Origin: Clostridia bacterium | GTDB taxonomy: Bacteria; Bacillota; Clostridia; Oscillospirales; Acutalibacteraceae | NCBI GenBank assembly: GCA_017623615.1 | Contig: JAGAOT010000021.1 | Location: 1-64,000, forward strand | Length of the DNA: 64,000 bases | Direction of reading: 5' to 3' | Shown: one piece after another, positions 1-8,566 of the stretch | Layout of the letters: the number at the start of each line of letters is the position of its first letter | Position numbering within the stretch: the first letter of the stretch is position 1 | Notes under the pieces: generated by a model | What the model was told of the DNA's origin: nothing | Database searches by the model: none | Seen by the model: the letters and a program-made list of their open reading frames with translations, nothing else | Made by a program: the position numbers and the translations under genes

Positions 1-309
1 CTTGAATGGAAAACGGGCGAAAGAGGCGAAGGTATCTGCTTTGCAATGCAGACCCTTATCAACAAGATTGGTATGGCTGTCGGTGCATTCATCGGCGTTA
101 TTTCCTTCTCAGCTGCAGGCATCAACTCCGAAACAGGCTTCATTTCCGCAGAGGGCGCAAACACCCTTTGGAATATGCTTGTTCTCTCAGGCGTTATCAG
201 CATGTTTGCCTGTGCAGTTCCCATGTTCTTCTATACAATAACAGAGAAGAAGCAGGCAAATATGGTTGCCGAAATTGAGGCAAGAAAAGCACAAACTGTT
301 AAAAAATAA
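1..309 (+). CDS. GPH-family sugar:cation symporter, C-terminal fragment
   Basis: The reading frame is open at the left edge, so only the last 102 residues are present. The fragment starts with EWKTGERGEGICFAMQTL, which matches the loop-and-helix segment in the last third of glycoside-pentoside-hexuronide symporters. Two further hydrophobic helices and a short charged cytoplasmic tail (TEKKQANMV...) follow. The family imports sugars or sugar derivatives with Na+ or H+ across the cytoplasmic membrane. The substrate cannot be told from this part. The inositol-type genes downstream make an inositol-related or uronide substrate possible, but that is inference only. A terminator follows directly. 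Confidence 0.85.
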   Translation, partial: LEWKTGERGEGICFAMQTLINKIGMAVGAFIGVISFSAAGINSETGFISAEGANTLWNMLVLSGVISMFACAVPMFFYTITEKKQANMVAEIEARKAQTVKK

Positions 310-323
310 CATGATATGATTAA

Positions 324-363
324 TCCCGCCGTAAGATTTTTCTTGCGGCGGGAAATTTTTTAT
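324..363 (+). terminator. Rho-independent terminator after the symporter
   Basis: CCCGCC at 325-330 pairs with GGCGGG at 347-352, and the stem is extended inward by partly paired bases. A T-rich tract follows at 356-363. It lies 15 bases after the symporter stop codon. Confidence 0.85.
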
Positions 364-370
364 AAAAATA

Positions 371-399
371 TTGAGATTTATTTAAAATAATGATATACT
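371..399 (+). promoter_or_regulatory. Probable sigma-A promoter for the yibE/F-iol gene group
   Basis: TTGAGA at 371-376 and TATACT at 394-399 are separated by 17 bases. They sit 29 bases before the start of the next gene, just past a terminator. Confidence 0.6.
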
Positions 400-427
400 A
401 TTATGAAATAATTTTTGAGGTGAAAAG

Positions 428-1567
428 ATGAAAAACAAGCAGGGCATATATCAGATAATTGCTGTTTTTGTTTCGGCTCTGCTTATTTTTGTTTCCTATA
501 TTTATATTGTCGGCGACGGCTCAATTTTCAAAGGCGAGCTTGACGGCGAGATAATCAAAGCCAAGGTTATCCGCGTTACCGATGTTCAAACGCAGAATGC
601 AAGCGGCGATAACGAATTTATAACCGTGCGGTTTAAAGCGCAGGCACTCAACTCCGATTTGCGCGGAAAAACTCTTGATGCCGTTCAGGAAATTGACAAA
701 TCCTATGCTTTCAGCCCCCGCCAGGTTGAGCAGGGCGACAAGGTGTTGATTGACAGCTATGTTCAAAACGGTGAGCAGGTGTTTTATTTCGGTGATTTTA
801 TCCGCATAACTCCGCTTCTGTGGCTGCTTGTAATCTTCTGCGCCCTTGTTATTGCGTTTTCCAAAATGCAGGGGCTTAAAACTGTCATCTCACTCGGATT
901 TACATGCGTTTCCGTTTTCTGCGTGCTTATACCCGCAATCCTTAACGGTCACAACATCTATCTTTGGTCAATTCTGGTTTGTGTATTTATAACCGTTATG
1001 ACCCTTGCAATAATCAGCGGCTTCAACAAAAAAGCTCTCTGTGCAGGCATCGGCTGCGTTTGCGGCGTTATGTGCGCGGGTCTGATAACGCTTGTGACGG
1101 ATAAATTTCTTAACATGTCGGGCCTGCTTGAAGAAGAGTCCATATATCTTCTTCAGCTTTATCCGGATAATCCGATAAACCTCAAAGCAATCATTTTTGC
1201 CATGATAATTGTCGGCGCGGTGGGCGCGGTTATGGACGTTTCAATGTCCATATCTTCATCCCTCTATGAATTAAGGCTCAAATCGCCCGATATCCGTCCG
1301 AAAGAGCTCATGAAATCGGGCTTCACCATCGGCAGGGATATGATGGGCACAATGGCAAACACCCTTGTGCTTGCATATATAGGCAGCTCTCTGACAAGCG
1401 TTTTGCTGCTTGTTGCATATAATTCAAGCATCGAGCAGGTTGTTAACAGAGAGATTATAATTGCGGAAATTTTGCAGGCACTTGCGGGCAGCTTGGGAAT
1501 GCTTCTCACACTTCCGCTAACAAGCGCGATTTGTTCGGTTATATATTACGTTAAGGAGGAAAAATAA
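428..1567 (+). CDS. YibE/F family multi-pass membrane protein
   Basis: The 379-residue protein has an N-terminal membrane helix (about 10-30). An extracytoplasmic beta-rich region of about 100 residues follows (KVIRVTDVQ... to ...FGDFIRI), and then about seven hydrophobic helices from residue 130 to the end. This order, with the segment GAVGAVMDVSMSISSSLYEL, is typical of the YibE/F family. The biochemical function of that family is not firmly established. The ribosome binding site GAGGTG lies just upstream of the ATG. The stop codon overlaps the next start by one base, so it is translationally coupled to the aldolase gene. The pairing with sugar-catabolic genes may only reflect a shared promoter. 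Confidence 0.8.
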   Translation: MKNKQGIYQIIAVFVSALLIFVSYIYIVGDGSIFKGELDGEIIKAKVIRVTDVQTQNASGDNEFITVRFKAQALNSDLRGKTLDAVQEIDKSYAFSPRQVEQGDKVLIDSYVQNGEQVFYFGDFIRITPLLWLLVIFCALVIAFSKMQGLKTVISLGFTCVSVFCVLIPAILNGHNIYLWSILVCVFITVMTLAIISGFNKKALCAGIGCVCGVMCAGLITLVTDKFLNMSGLLEEESIYLLQLYPDNPINLKAIIFAMIIVGAVGAVMDVSMSISSSLYELRLKSPDIRPKELMKSGFTIGRDMMGTMANTLVLAYIGSSLTSVLLLVAYNSSIEQVVNREIIIAEILQALAGSLGMLLTLPLTSAICSVIYYVKEEK

Positions 1568-2412
1568 TGCCTCTTGTAAAAATGAGTCCCTTGCTGAAAA
1601 AAGCTAGGGAGGGCGGATATGCAGTCGGCAGCTTCAGCGTTGCCAACATGGAAATGGTGCTCGGCGTGCTCAAAGCGGTTGAAGAAACAAAAAGCCCCGC
1701 CATTATTCAGATAGCCGAAGTAAGGCTCAACCATTCGCCCTTGGAGCTTATAGGTCCGTTAATGGTAGCTGCGGCAAAAAACAGCAGCGTGCCCGTTGCC
1801 GTTCATTTTGACCACGGCAAAACGCCCGAAAAGATAAAGCAGGCACTCGATATCGGCTTCACAAGCGTTATGCTGGACGGCTCGCATCTTCCGTTTGAAG
1901 AAAATGTCGGAATAACGGCAGAAATCAAGAAGCTTGCCGCGCAATACGGCGCGGACTGTGAGGGTGAAATCGGCTGTGTCGGCGGCAGCGAGGACGGCAG
2001 CGAGGATATAGCGATAAACTGCACTTCACCCGCGCAGGCACTTGAATTCTATGAAAAAACCGGAGTTGACGCACTTGCCGTTGCAATAGGCAACGCTCAC
2101 GGCAACTATAAGCAGGCACCCAAGCTCCGCTTTGATATCCTTGAACAGACCGCAAGCCTTGTTGAATCCCCTCTTGTGCTTCACGGCGGCACGGGAATAC
2201 TTCCCGAGGGCTTCAAAAAATGCATAAAATTGGGTATAAATAAAATAAACATAGCAACCGCAACCTTTGACTCCGTTGAGCAAAGCGCAAGGGAAGCTTA
2301 TGCAAACGGCGCAATAAAAGGCTATTACGATTTGCAGACTGCAGAGGTTGAGGGCGCATACCGCAACGCACTCAAACATATAGATATTTTCGGATGTGCA
2401 GGAAAAGCATAA
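1567..2412 (+). CDS. Class II aldolase, FbaA/GatY/IolJ family
   Basis: A 281-residue class II (zinc-dependent) aldolase. The metal-binding stretch VHFDHGKT is near residue 80, EGEIGCVGG near 135, AIGNAHG near 175, the phosphate-binding HGGTGI near 205 and NIATATFD near 230. Family members cleave fructose-1,6-bisphosphate, tagatose-1,6-bisphosphate or 6-phospho-5-dehydro-2-deoxygluconate. The next gene is an IolC-type kinase that would make the last of these. I therefore favour an IolJ role giving dihydroxyacetone phosphate and malonate semialdehyde. Glycolytic aldolase remains the main alternative. It overlaps the upstream gene by one base, and AAGGAGG precedes the ATG. Confidence 0.88.
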   Translation: MPLVKMSPLLKKAREGGYAVGSFSVANMEMVLGVLKAVEETKSPAIIQIAEVRLNHSPLELIGPLMVAAAKNSSVPVAVHFDHGKTPEKIKQALDIGFTSVMLDGSHLPFEENVGITAEIKKLAAQYGADCEGEIGCVGGSEDGSEDIAINCTSPAQALEFYEKTGVDALAVAIGNAHGNYKQAPKLRFDILEQTASLVESPLVLHGGTGILPEGFKKCIKLGINKINIATATFDSVEQSAREAYANGAIKGYYDLQTAEVEGAYRNALKHIDIFGCAGKA

Positions 2413-2428
2413 GAAAGGACAAAATAAA

Positions 2429-3448
2429 ATGAGCTATATTGAATTTGATAAAACCAAGGCACTCGATGTTATCCCTATCGGCAGAATCGCCATTGATTTT
2501 AACCCTACCGATATGAACATGCCGCTCTCACAGAGCAGCAATTTCAACAAATATGTTGGCGGTTCACCCGCAAATATAGCAGTCGGTCTTGCAAGGCTCG
2601 GTGCAAAGTGCGGCTTTATCGCAAGGGTTTCCGATGACCAATTCGGCGACTATGTTGAGAATTATTTCAAGGCAGACGGCATTGACGTTTCTCATGTTTT
2701 CAGATGCGAAAACGGCGAAAACCTCGGTTTGACCTTCACCGAAATCCTCAGCCCCACACAGAGCAGCATTCTTATGTATCGCGAGGGTGTTGCGGATTTG
2801 CAGGTATGTGTTGACGATGTTGACGAGGAATATATAAAGAGCGCAAAGGCTGTTGTTATTTCGGGTACGGCTCTTTGCGCAAGCCCGTCAAGAGAAGCCG
2901 CTCTCAAAACACTTTTCCTTGCAAAGAAAAACGGTGTAGTCGTTATTTTTGATATCGACTACAGAAGCTATACATGGAAAAACAAAGACGAAATTTCGCT
3001 CTATTATTCAATCGCCGCAAAGAACAGCGACATAATTCTCGGTTCCAGAGAGGAATTTGACCTCACCGAGGCAGTTGAGGGCGTTTGCGCAAGCGACGAG
3101 GAATCCGCGGCACGCTGGTTTTCCTATGGCAACAAGATTGTAATTATCAAGCACGGCAAGGAGGGCTCCGTTGCCTATCTTGACGACGGCTCGGCATATA
3201 AGGTTAAGCCTTTCCCCGTAAAGATGCTCAAGGGCTTTGGCGGCGGCGACGGCTATGCTTCCGCATTTATTTATTCGCTCCTCAACGGCAAGAGCGTTCC
3301 CGATGCGCTTGAATTTGCAACGGCTTCTGCTTCGATGCTCGTTTCTGCCCACAGCTGCTCTGCGGCAATGCCCTCGGCACAGGCTGTTCAGGAATTTATC
3401 GACAAAACCAAGCCCACGTCGGGAGAGGTTATTGAAAAAATCAAGTGA
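2429..3448 (+). CDS. iolC: PfkB-family kinase, probable 5-dehydro-2-deoxygluconokinase
   Basis: The 339-residue ribokinase-fold kinase opens with the substrate-binding segment IGRIAIDFNP and the motif GGSPANIAVGLARLG. The C-terminal signature is FGGGDGYASAFIYSLLNG, followed by SAHSCSAAMP, a tail characteristic of IolC. The usual GAGD of the family reads GGGD, and the catalytic Asp is kept. IolC phosphorylates 5-dehydro-2-deoxygluconate in inositol degradation. The ATG at 2429 is chosen because AAGAAAGGAC lies 8 bases before it; an earlier in-frame ATG at 2396 overlaps the aldolase gene and lacks such a site. It is co-transcribed with the aldolase. The other iol genes of the pathway, apart from iolA at 13.2 kb, are not in this window. 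Confidence 0.85.
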   Translation: MSYIEFDKTKALDVIPIGRIAIDFNPTDMNMPLSQSSNFNKYVGGSPANIAVGLARLGAKCGFIARVSDDQFGDYVENYFKADGIDVSHVFRCENGENLGLTFTEILSPTQSSILMYREGVADLQVCVDDVDEEYIKSAKAVVISGTALCASPSREAALKTLFLAKKNGVVVIFDIDYRSYTWKNKDEISLYYSIAAKNSDIILGSREEFDLTEAVEGVCASDEESAARWFSYGNKIVIIKHGKEGSVAYLDDGSAYKVKPFPVKMLKGFGGGDGYASAFIYSLLNGKSVPDALEFATASASMLVSAHSCSAAMPSAQAVQEFIDKTKPTSGEVIEKIK

Positions 3449-3461
3449 TTTTTAAATGTAG

Positions 3462-3483
3462 GGGTCGATGCCCGCATCGACCC
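3462..3483. repeat. REP-like palindrome (TAGGGG...CCC type)
   Basis: GGGTCGATG and CATCGACCC form a 9-bp inverted repeat with a 4-base centre, preceded by TAG. It shares its layout with palindromes at 36799 and 56377. It may also serve as a weak terminator of the iol operon. Confidence 0.6.
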
Positions 3484-3502
3484 TTGCATAAATATAATAT
3501 TT

Positions 3503-3579
3503 CCGCCCGTGGCGCAGTTGGATAACGCAGCAGATTCCGATTCTGAAGAACGGGGGTTCGAATCCCTTCGGGCGGGCCA
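3503..3579 (+). tRNA. tRNA-Arg, anticodon CCG
   Basis: The acceptor stem CCGCCCG (3503-3509) pairs perfectly with CGGGCGG (3569-3575). The discriminator is G and CCA is encoded at 3577-3579. The D arm reads GCGC-AGTTGGATAA-CGC with one mismatch. The anticodon stem CAGA/TCTG encloses TTCCGAT, giving CCG at 3537-3539. The T stem GGGGG/CCCTT closes the loop TTCGAAT. This tRNA reads the CGG arginine codon. Confidence 0.95.
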
Positions 3580-3605
3580 AACAGTGCCTCTTGCGAGGCT
3601 AAGAT

Positions 3606-3690
3606 AAGAGATAATATTGAATAAATAATAGATAATAGTGAACGAAAAAAGGGCGCTGTTTGTATTATTATCTATTCTTTATTATCTCTT
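3606..3690. repeat. AT-rich imperfect inverted repeat between tRNA-Arg and capA
   Basis: Left-arm segments AAGAGATAAT (3606-3615) and ATAGATAATA (3628-3637) are matched in reverse by TATTATCTAT (3666-3675) and ATTATCTCTT (3681-3690). The centre holds GAACGAAAAAAGGGCGC. The element resembles the palindrome at 19917-20041 in style. It is likely a small non-coding repeat; no gene is visible in it. Confidence 0.55.
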
Positions 3691-3720
3691 CTTTATTTTT
3701 TAGCTTGAGAGGATATCACA

Positions 3721-4884
3721 ATGAAAAACAAATCAACGATAGTCTTTACCGGTGACATCGGTTTTGACAGATATATGTACGGCAAGTGGAATGACGATGA
3801 GCTTCTTTCATCCGAAGTTCTTGATTTTTTGCACAGCGCAGACCATGTTGTTGCAAATGTTGAGGGTCCCGTTGCGCCGGTTGAGCAAAACACAACCAAA
3901 GACGGCGTGCAGCAGCTTTTGCACACAATCGACCCAGAAGCTGTGAAAGTGCTCAACAAAATGAATGCGGATATTTGGAATATCTGTAACAATCATATCA
4001 TGGATGCCGGCGAATACGGCATTAAAAGCACGCTTGAAATTGCCGCCGAAAACAAAGTGAAAACCATCGGCGCGGGTATGAATATACACGAGGCAAGGCG
4101 ACCCGTGCTTCTTGACGAAGCGGGCGGAATAGGCATGTTTGGCGTGGGATATCAGCGTGCATGCAGAAAAGCCGATGAAAACAAGGCGGGTTGCTACAGT
4201 TGGAGCGACCTTGAAGAAATTCAGAATACAATAAATGAAATAAAAAAGACATGCCGCTGGTGCGTGGTTGTTGCCCATGCGGGCGAGGAATTTACTCCGC
4301 TGCCGTCGCCTTATACAAGGGAGAGATACCGCAAATACCTTGAAATGGGTGCGGATATTGTTATAGGTCATCATCCGCATGTGCCGATGAATTATGAAAC
4401 CGTTGGCGACAAGGTGATTTTTTATTCGCTCGGCAACTTTATTTTCGACACGGATTATCAGCGTTCGCAGTTCAACACCGAGCTCGGTCTGCTTGTGAAA
4501 ATTAATTTCACCGAAAGCGAGTTTTCCTGGGAGCCGATGGGATTGGAGATTCTCCGCGATTGCGAGCATGTAGTTAAAGCACCGCTTCCGAGGATTTTTG
4601 TTGATGTGCAGGAAGAAGAATTTAATCTTCTTTCACCGCTTTCAGCCAAAATGCATATTGCCGCAACAAAGCGACAGATGACATATTTGAATCCTCAACG
4701 ATTCAAGGCTGCAACCGAAGAAGAATGGGCGGAACACTTTGCAGAGCCGCTCCGCACGGGTCGCGTGCCGGGCGAAACGCTGGATTTCTTCATTCTATGC
4801 CCTCTTGCCGAAAAAGCAGAAGCGGGCGAATGGAAAAAAAGCAAGCTTGAAGACGTTAAGCAATATATTTTAGAGCAGATGTAA
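3721..4884 (+). CDS. CapA/PgsA-like metallophosphatase-fold protein
   Basis: The 387-residue protein carries the CapA pattern: FTGDIGFDR near the start, HVVANVEGPV near 45, NICNNHIMDAGEYG near 90, VVVAHAGEEF near 180, IGHHPHVPM near 220 and IFYSLGNFIFDT near 240. CapA proteins belong to the calcineurin-like fold and are linked to poly-gamma-glutamate or other capsule production; their exact reaction is unclear. There is no signal peptide or membrane anchor here, unlike classical CapA, which suggests a cytoplasmic enzyme. The ATG follows GAGAGG. A strong terminator follows the gene, so it appears monocistronic. Confidence 0.85.
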   Translation: MKNKSTIVFTGDIGFDRYMYGKWNDDELLSSEVLDFLHSADHVVANVEGPVAPVEQNTTKDGVQQLLHTIDPEAVKVLNKMNADIWNICNNHIMDAGEYGIKSTLEIAAENKVKTIGAGMNIHEARRPVLLDEAGGIGMFGVGYQRACRKADENKAGCYSWSDLEEIQNTINEIKKTCRWCVVVAHAGEEFTPLPSPYTRERYRKYLEMGADIVIGHHPHVPMNYETVGDKVIFYSLGNFIFDTDYQRSQFNTELGLLVKINFTESEFSWEPMGLEILRDCEHVVKAPLPRIFVDVQEEEFNLLSPLSAKMHIAATKRQMTYLNPQRFKAATEEEWAEHFAEPLRTGRVPGETLDFFILCPLAEKAEAGEWKKSKLEDVKQYILEQM

Positions 4885-4917
4885 TTTAATCGTTTATTTA
4901 ATAATGTTGAACGCAAA

Positions 4918-4956
4918 AAGAGCTGACTCACGAATGAAGTGAGTCGGCTCTTTTTT
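4918..4956 (+). terminator. Rho-independent terminator after the capA-like gene
   Basis: AAGAGCTGACTCA (4918-4930) pairs with TGAGTCGGCTCTT (4940-4952), followed by a run of T. Confidence 0.9.
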
Positions 4957-5101
4957 ATAGAATAGATTTTGCTTGGCTTTCGCGCGGGGCAATTATTTCT
5001 ATTAAATAAAGTATACATTAAAAGCCCAAAATACAACGAAAAAAGAATATTAATGAAAACGCCGCAGATAATAAAGTTAAATTACGTTTTGAGGTGATTA
5101 T

Positions 5102-5818
5102 ATGCCTGTCAGACAGGGAAGATATACCTTGCTTTTGCCGTCTGCGCCGAGAATTGAGGGGTATGCAGCGGTTGCGGGCAAAAAAGAGAGCGAGGGACCT
5201 CTTGGCGAGGAGTTTGATTATATTTACGGTGATGCATCCGCAGGGGAAAAGTCATGGGAAAAGGCGGAGAGCGTTATCCACCGCGATGCCGTTTCGCGTG
5301 CCATAACAAAAGCCGGCATTTCCGCGCAGGATGCCGATGTTATTTTTGCGGGCGATTTGCTTGACCAATGTACGGGCACAACCTTCGGCATAAGGGAGCT
5401 CGGTATTCCGTTTGCGGGAGTGTACGGAGCGTGCTCTACGATGGCTCTTACCATGGCGGCGGCAGCCGCTTGCGTTGACAGCAGAATTGCCGATATCGCC
5501 GTTGCCTCCACATCATCGCATTTCTGTTCTGCCGAAAAGCAGTTTCGCATGCCTCTTGAATACGGCGGACAGCGCACACCGACCGCGCAATGGACAGTTA
5601 CGGGCGCGGGGGCGGCGGTGGTCGGCAGACGCGAAGGCAAAGCCAAAATAGAGAAAATAATCATCGGCAGAATTCAGGACTACGGCATCAAAGACCCCAA
5701 CAACATGGGTGCGGCAATGGCACCCGATGATGTTAAAATAACACCATGGCACACGGATATCATACAAATTCCCAAAACGAAAGGTTGTGTATATGGTCTG
5801 TTGTTTGTGACAGATTAA
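5102..5818 (+). CDS. spoVAD: Stage V sporulation protein AD, C-terminally truncated
   Basis: Residues 1-205 follow SpoVAD, a thiolase-fold protein of the spore dipicolinate uptake machinery. Motifs seen are GEEFDYIYGD, AGDLLDQCTGTTFGIRELG, GVYGACSTM, TSSHFCSAEKQFR and DPNNMGAAMAP. The family is usually about 335-340 residues. Here the match stops just after GAAMAP and an unrelated tail of about 30 residues runs to the stop at 5818. The missing C-terminal half of the fold is not found in any frame before the next gene. No spoVAC or spoVAE lies next to it. It is probably a relic in a lineage that has lost, or is losing, sporulation. The start ATG has GAGGTG 6 bases upstream. Confidence 0.8.
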   Translation: MPVRQGRYTLLLPSAPRIEGYAAVAGKKESEGPLGEEFDYIYGDASAGEKSWEKAESVIHRDAVSRAITKAGISAQDADVIFAGDLLDQCTGTTFGIRELGIPFAGVYGACSTMALTMAAAAACVDSRIADIAVASTSSHFCSAEKQFRMPLEYGGQRTPTAQWTVTGAGAAVVGRREGKAKIEKIIIGRIQDYGIKDPNNMGAAMAPDDVKITPWHTDIIQIPKTKGCVYGLLFVTD

Positions 5819-5971
5819 TTTTATCAATATTAAAGAAAAAAGTCAGTGATTAAAGCCTTAACTTCCTTATGAAATGTCGCCCAATCGAGGAGCATTTTTT
5901 TGTTGTATTATTTATAATGATATGGTAAAATATAATAAATAGACTTATTTTTTTCTGAAACAGGTGTTTTG

Positions 5972-7129
5972 ATGAAAAAGAAATCAAAGAAAAAAAGAAT
6001 ACTTGCGTTACTCCTGCTGATTCCCTTTGTGCTGATAATCGGCACGGTTGCAGGCATTGCCCTGCCTCTGATAATCAGCTATAACAACAACGCCTACGAA
6101 GATGTGGATATTGTTGAGAGAAGCGATGAATACGTTGTGCCAGAAACAGACCCGCAGCCTGAGGAATGGGCAGATGTTACTCTCAGAGAAGAAGATGTCG
6201 GCAGAGATATAACAACGGGTGAAACTCTTGCAAACAATGTTAACAAGGGCGGAAGCAACGGTCAGGTCGGAGACGGGCTTGACAGAAACGCATCCTTCGG
6301 AAGAACAGAAAATGTTAAGAGTGTTTACGGAAAAACACCTATTTATAAAGTTGAAAAGAAAGACCCGAATATCGAAAACATTCTTGTGCTCGGAACAGAC
6401 TCGAGAGATGTTACCAAGGAACGCGGCAGAAGCGATGCCATGATTGTTGTGTCCTACAACAAAAAAACAGGCTCTGTCAAAATGATTTCCATTCTTCGAG
6501 ATTCGCTTGTTCCCATTGAGGGCAGAGGCTGGAACAGAATCAATGCGGCTTATTCATTTGACGGTGTAGGGCTTGCCGTAAACACGGTCAACCAGCTTCT
6601 TGATTTGGATATTCAGCGATTTGTTGTTGTTGATTTTAACGGCGTTACAGATTTTATCGACAAGGCGGGCGGGGTGACAATCAGCCTCACGCAGAAAGAG
6701 GTTGATTATCTGACAAACTACAGCGGCGGCAAGGTGCATTATGAGGTAGGCCCGAACAAGTTCAACGGCGACAGAACGCTTGCCTATATGAGAATACGTA
6801 AGATTGACAGCGACTTTAAGCGCACCGAAAGGCAGAGAAAAGTTATTGAGACCCTTGCGCGAAAGATAATCAGCGAAAAGAGCCTTTCCGAAATATATGA
6901 TTTAACCAATTTCGCATTCGGACTTGTCAAAACAAACATCAGTCTTTCCGAACTTACATCGGTTATAGGTAACGTTGCATCGGATGCCGTTCAAAACGGG
7001 CTTGACATGGAGTCGCATCACGTGCCTTTCAGCGATGCATATACCTATAAGTATTATAACGGCATGGCGATTGTTTCGTTTGACATCAATGATGCCGCAA
7101 GAAGAGTAAACAAAATAATTTACGGGTGA
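5972..7129 (+). CDS. LytR-CpsA-Psr (LCP) family glycopolymer ligase
   Basis: The 385-residue protein begins with a very basic stretch (KKKSKKKR) and one membrane helix (about 11-33). A linker and an extracellular LCP domain from about residue 130 follow. LCP motifs seen are ILVLGTDSRD, GRSDAMIVVSYN, MISILRDSLV, RINAAYSFDG and the late arginine cluster RIRKIDSDFKRTERQRKV. LCP enzymes attach teichoic acid, capsule or other polymers to peptidoglycan from lipid carriers. The ATG at 5972 is preferred over the TTG at 5969, with AGGTG upstream. The next gene, an epimerase 6 bases downstream, makes sugar nucleotides and supports a role in surface polysaccharide. Confidence 0.93.
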   Translation: MKKKSKKKRILALLLLIPFVLIIGTVAGIALPLIISYNNNAYEDVDIVERSDEYVVPETDPQPEEWADVTLREEDVGRDITTGETLANNVNKGGSNGQVGDGLDRNASFGRTENVKSVYGKTPIYKVEKKDPNIENILVLGTDSRDVTKERGRSDAMIVVSYNKKTGSVKMISILRDSLVPIEGRGWNRINAAYSFDGVGLAVNTVNQLLDLDIQRFVVVDFNGVTDFIDKAGGVTISLTQKEVDYLTNYSGGKVHYEVGPNKFNGDRTLAYMRIRKIDSDFKRTERQRKVIETLARKIISEKSLSEIYDLTNFAFGLVKTNISLSELTSVIGNVASDAVQNGLDMESHHVPFSDAYTYKYYNGMAIVSFDINDAARRVNKIIYG

Positions 7130-7135
7130 TTATAT

Positions 7136-8206
7136 ATGTTGACACAGAATGTAAATCTTGTCGGAAAGACCGTGCTTGTTACCGGCGCGGCAGGCTTTAT
7201 CGGCTCAAATCTTGTTGCCGAGCTTATGAAAACCGTTGACAGAATTAAGATTGTCGGTATCGACAACATGAATGATTATTATGATGTTTCAATCAAGGAA
7301 TACAGACTTTGCGAGATTGAAAAGCTTGCCGCAGAGAAAAGCGGATGTGAGTGGACTTTTATAAAAGGCAATATTGCCGACAGAGTGCTGATTGACGAAT
7401 GCTTTGAAAAATACGGATTTGATGTTGTTGTCAACCTTGCCGCTCAGGCGGGTGTTCGCTATTCAATCACAAACCCCGATGTTTATATCGAAAGCAATAT
7501 CATCGGCTTCTATAATATCCTTGAAGCTTGCCGCAATCATCCCGTCGAGCATCTTGTATACGCTTCTTCTTCAAGCGTTTACGGCTCAAACAAAAAGATT
7601 CCCTACAGCACAGACGACAAGGTTGATAACCCCGTCAGCCTTTATGCGGCAACAAAAAAGAGCAATGAGCTTATGGCTCATTCTTATTCGAAGCTCTATA
7701 ACATCCCCTCAACGGGTCTTCGCTTTTTTACCGTTTACGGACCCGCAGGCAGACCCGATATGGCTTATTTCGGCTTCACAAACAAGCTCAGGGCAGGGGA
7801 TAACATTCAAATTTTCAATTTCGGCAACTGCAAAAGAGATTTTACATATGTTGACGATATTGTTGAGGGCGTGAAGCGTGTTATGCAGTGTGCTCCTGAA
7901 AAAGAAAACGGCGAGGACGGGCTTCCCGTGCCGCCATACAGAGTTTATAACATCGGCAACAACAGCCCCGAAAATCTGCTTGATTTTGTTGATATTCTTC
8001 AGCAGGAGCTTATCCGCGCTGATGTCTTACCCGAAGATTATGACTTTGAGGCGCACAAACAGCTTGTTCCCATGCAGGCAGGCGATGTGCCCGTTACATA
8101 TGCTGACACATCCGCACTTGAAAGAGATTTCGGCTTCAAGCCCTCAACCTCTCTGCGTGAAGGACTTCGTAAGTTTGCAGAGTGGTATAAAGAATTCTAT
8201 ATGTGA
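7136..8206 (+). CDS. UDP-glucuronate 4-epimerase-like SDR enzyme
   Basis: The 356-residue extended SDR protein has an N-terminal NAD-binding motif GAAGFIGSNL near residue 18, the active-site segment SSSVYG near 145 and the catalytic YAATKK near 180. The stretch RFFTVYGPAGRPDMA is typical of UDP-glucuronate 4-epimerases, which make UDP-galacturonate for capsule or cell-wall polymers. Other UDP-sugar 4-epimerase activities cannot be excluded. It follows the LCP gene by 6 bases and is probably in the same operon. The PqqD-like gene follows 14 bases later. Confidence 0.88.
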   Translation: MLTQNVNLVGKTVLVTGAAGFIGSNLVAELMKTVDRIKIVGIDNMNDYYDVSIKEYRLCEIEKLAAEKSGCEWTFIKGNIADRVLIDECFEKYGFDVVVNLAAQAGVRYSITNPDVYIESNIIGFYNILEACRNHPVEHLVYASSSSVYGSNKKIPYSTDDKVDNPVSLYAATKKSNELMAHSYSKLYNIPSTGLRFFTVYGPAGRPDMAYFGFTNKLRAGDNIQIFNFGNCKRDFTYVDDIVEGVKRVMQCAPEKENGEDGLPVPPYRVYNIGNNSPENLLDFVDILQQELIRADVLPEDYDFEAHKQLVPMQAGDVPVTYADTSALERDFGFKPSTSLREGLRKFAEWYKEFYM

Positions 8207-8220
8207 TTTGGGGAGATATT

Positions 8221-8493
8221 ATGGAAAACAAGAAATACAGTATAAAGCAAGGCTTTGTTGTCAGAGAAATTGCGGGAGAATATATCGCCGTACCCGTTGA
8301 TTCTTCATGCGGCACAAACATAGTGGTTCTCAATCCCGTCAGCAAATTTCTTTGGGAAGAGCTCAAAGAAGAAAAGTCGTTTGACGAATTGCTTGATGCA
8401 ATGCTGAAAAACTACGATGTTTCAAAGGAAGAAGCTGAATCGGATTTAAAGGATTTTTTGATGCAGCTTATAGAAAACGGATTGTTTAATTAA
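8221..8493 (+). CDS. PqqD-like small protein (RRE-type fold)
   Basis: The 90-residue protein has the PqqD outline. A beta-rich N-terminal half contains GFVVREIAGEYIAVPV and NIVVLNPVSKFLWEEL, and a helical C-terminal half ends DFLMQLIENGLF. PqqD folds usually bind leader peptides of modified peptides and hand them to maturation enzymes. Here there is no radical-SAM enzyme, protease or precursor nearby, so its job is unknown. It is the third gene behind the LCP protein and epimerase. The ATG at 8221 is chosen because GGGGAG lies 7 bases before it; the longer frame from 8203 overlaps the upstream stop. Confidence 0.8.
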   Translation: MENKKYSIKQGFVVREIAGEYIAVPVDSSCGTNIVVLNPVSKFLWEELKEEKSFDELLDAMLKNYDVSKEEAESDLKDFLMQLIENGLFN

Positions 8494-8499
8494 GCACAA

Positions 8500-8532
8500 A
8501 AAGGGGGCTGTTTTACAGCCCCCTTTCTTTTA
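8500..8532 (+). terminator. Rho-independent terminator after the PqqD-like gene
   Basis: AAGGGGGCTG (8501-8510) pairs with CAGCCCCCTT (8516-8525), followed by TTCTTTT. Confidence 0.92.
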
Positions 8533-8566
8533 AAAAACGACCCTATGCAAGGTGAGGTCAAACCAA

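Noticed and set aside
3808..4569. Minus-strand open frame of 253 codons
   Set aside because: It is the shadow of the CapA-like gene and has no start signals.
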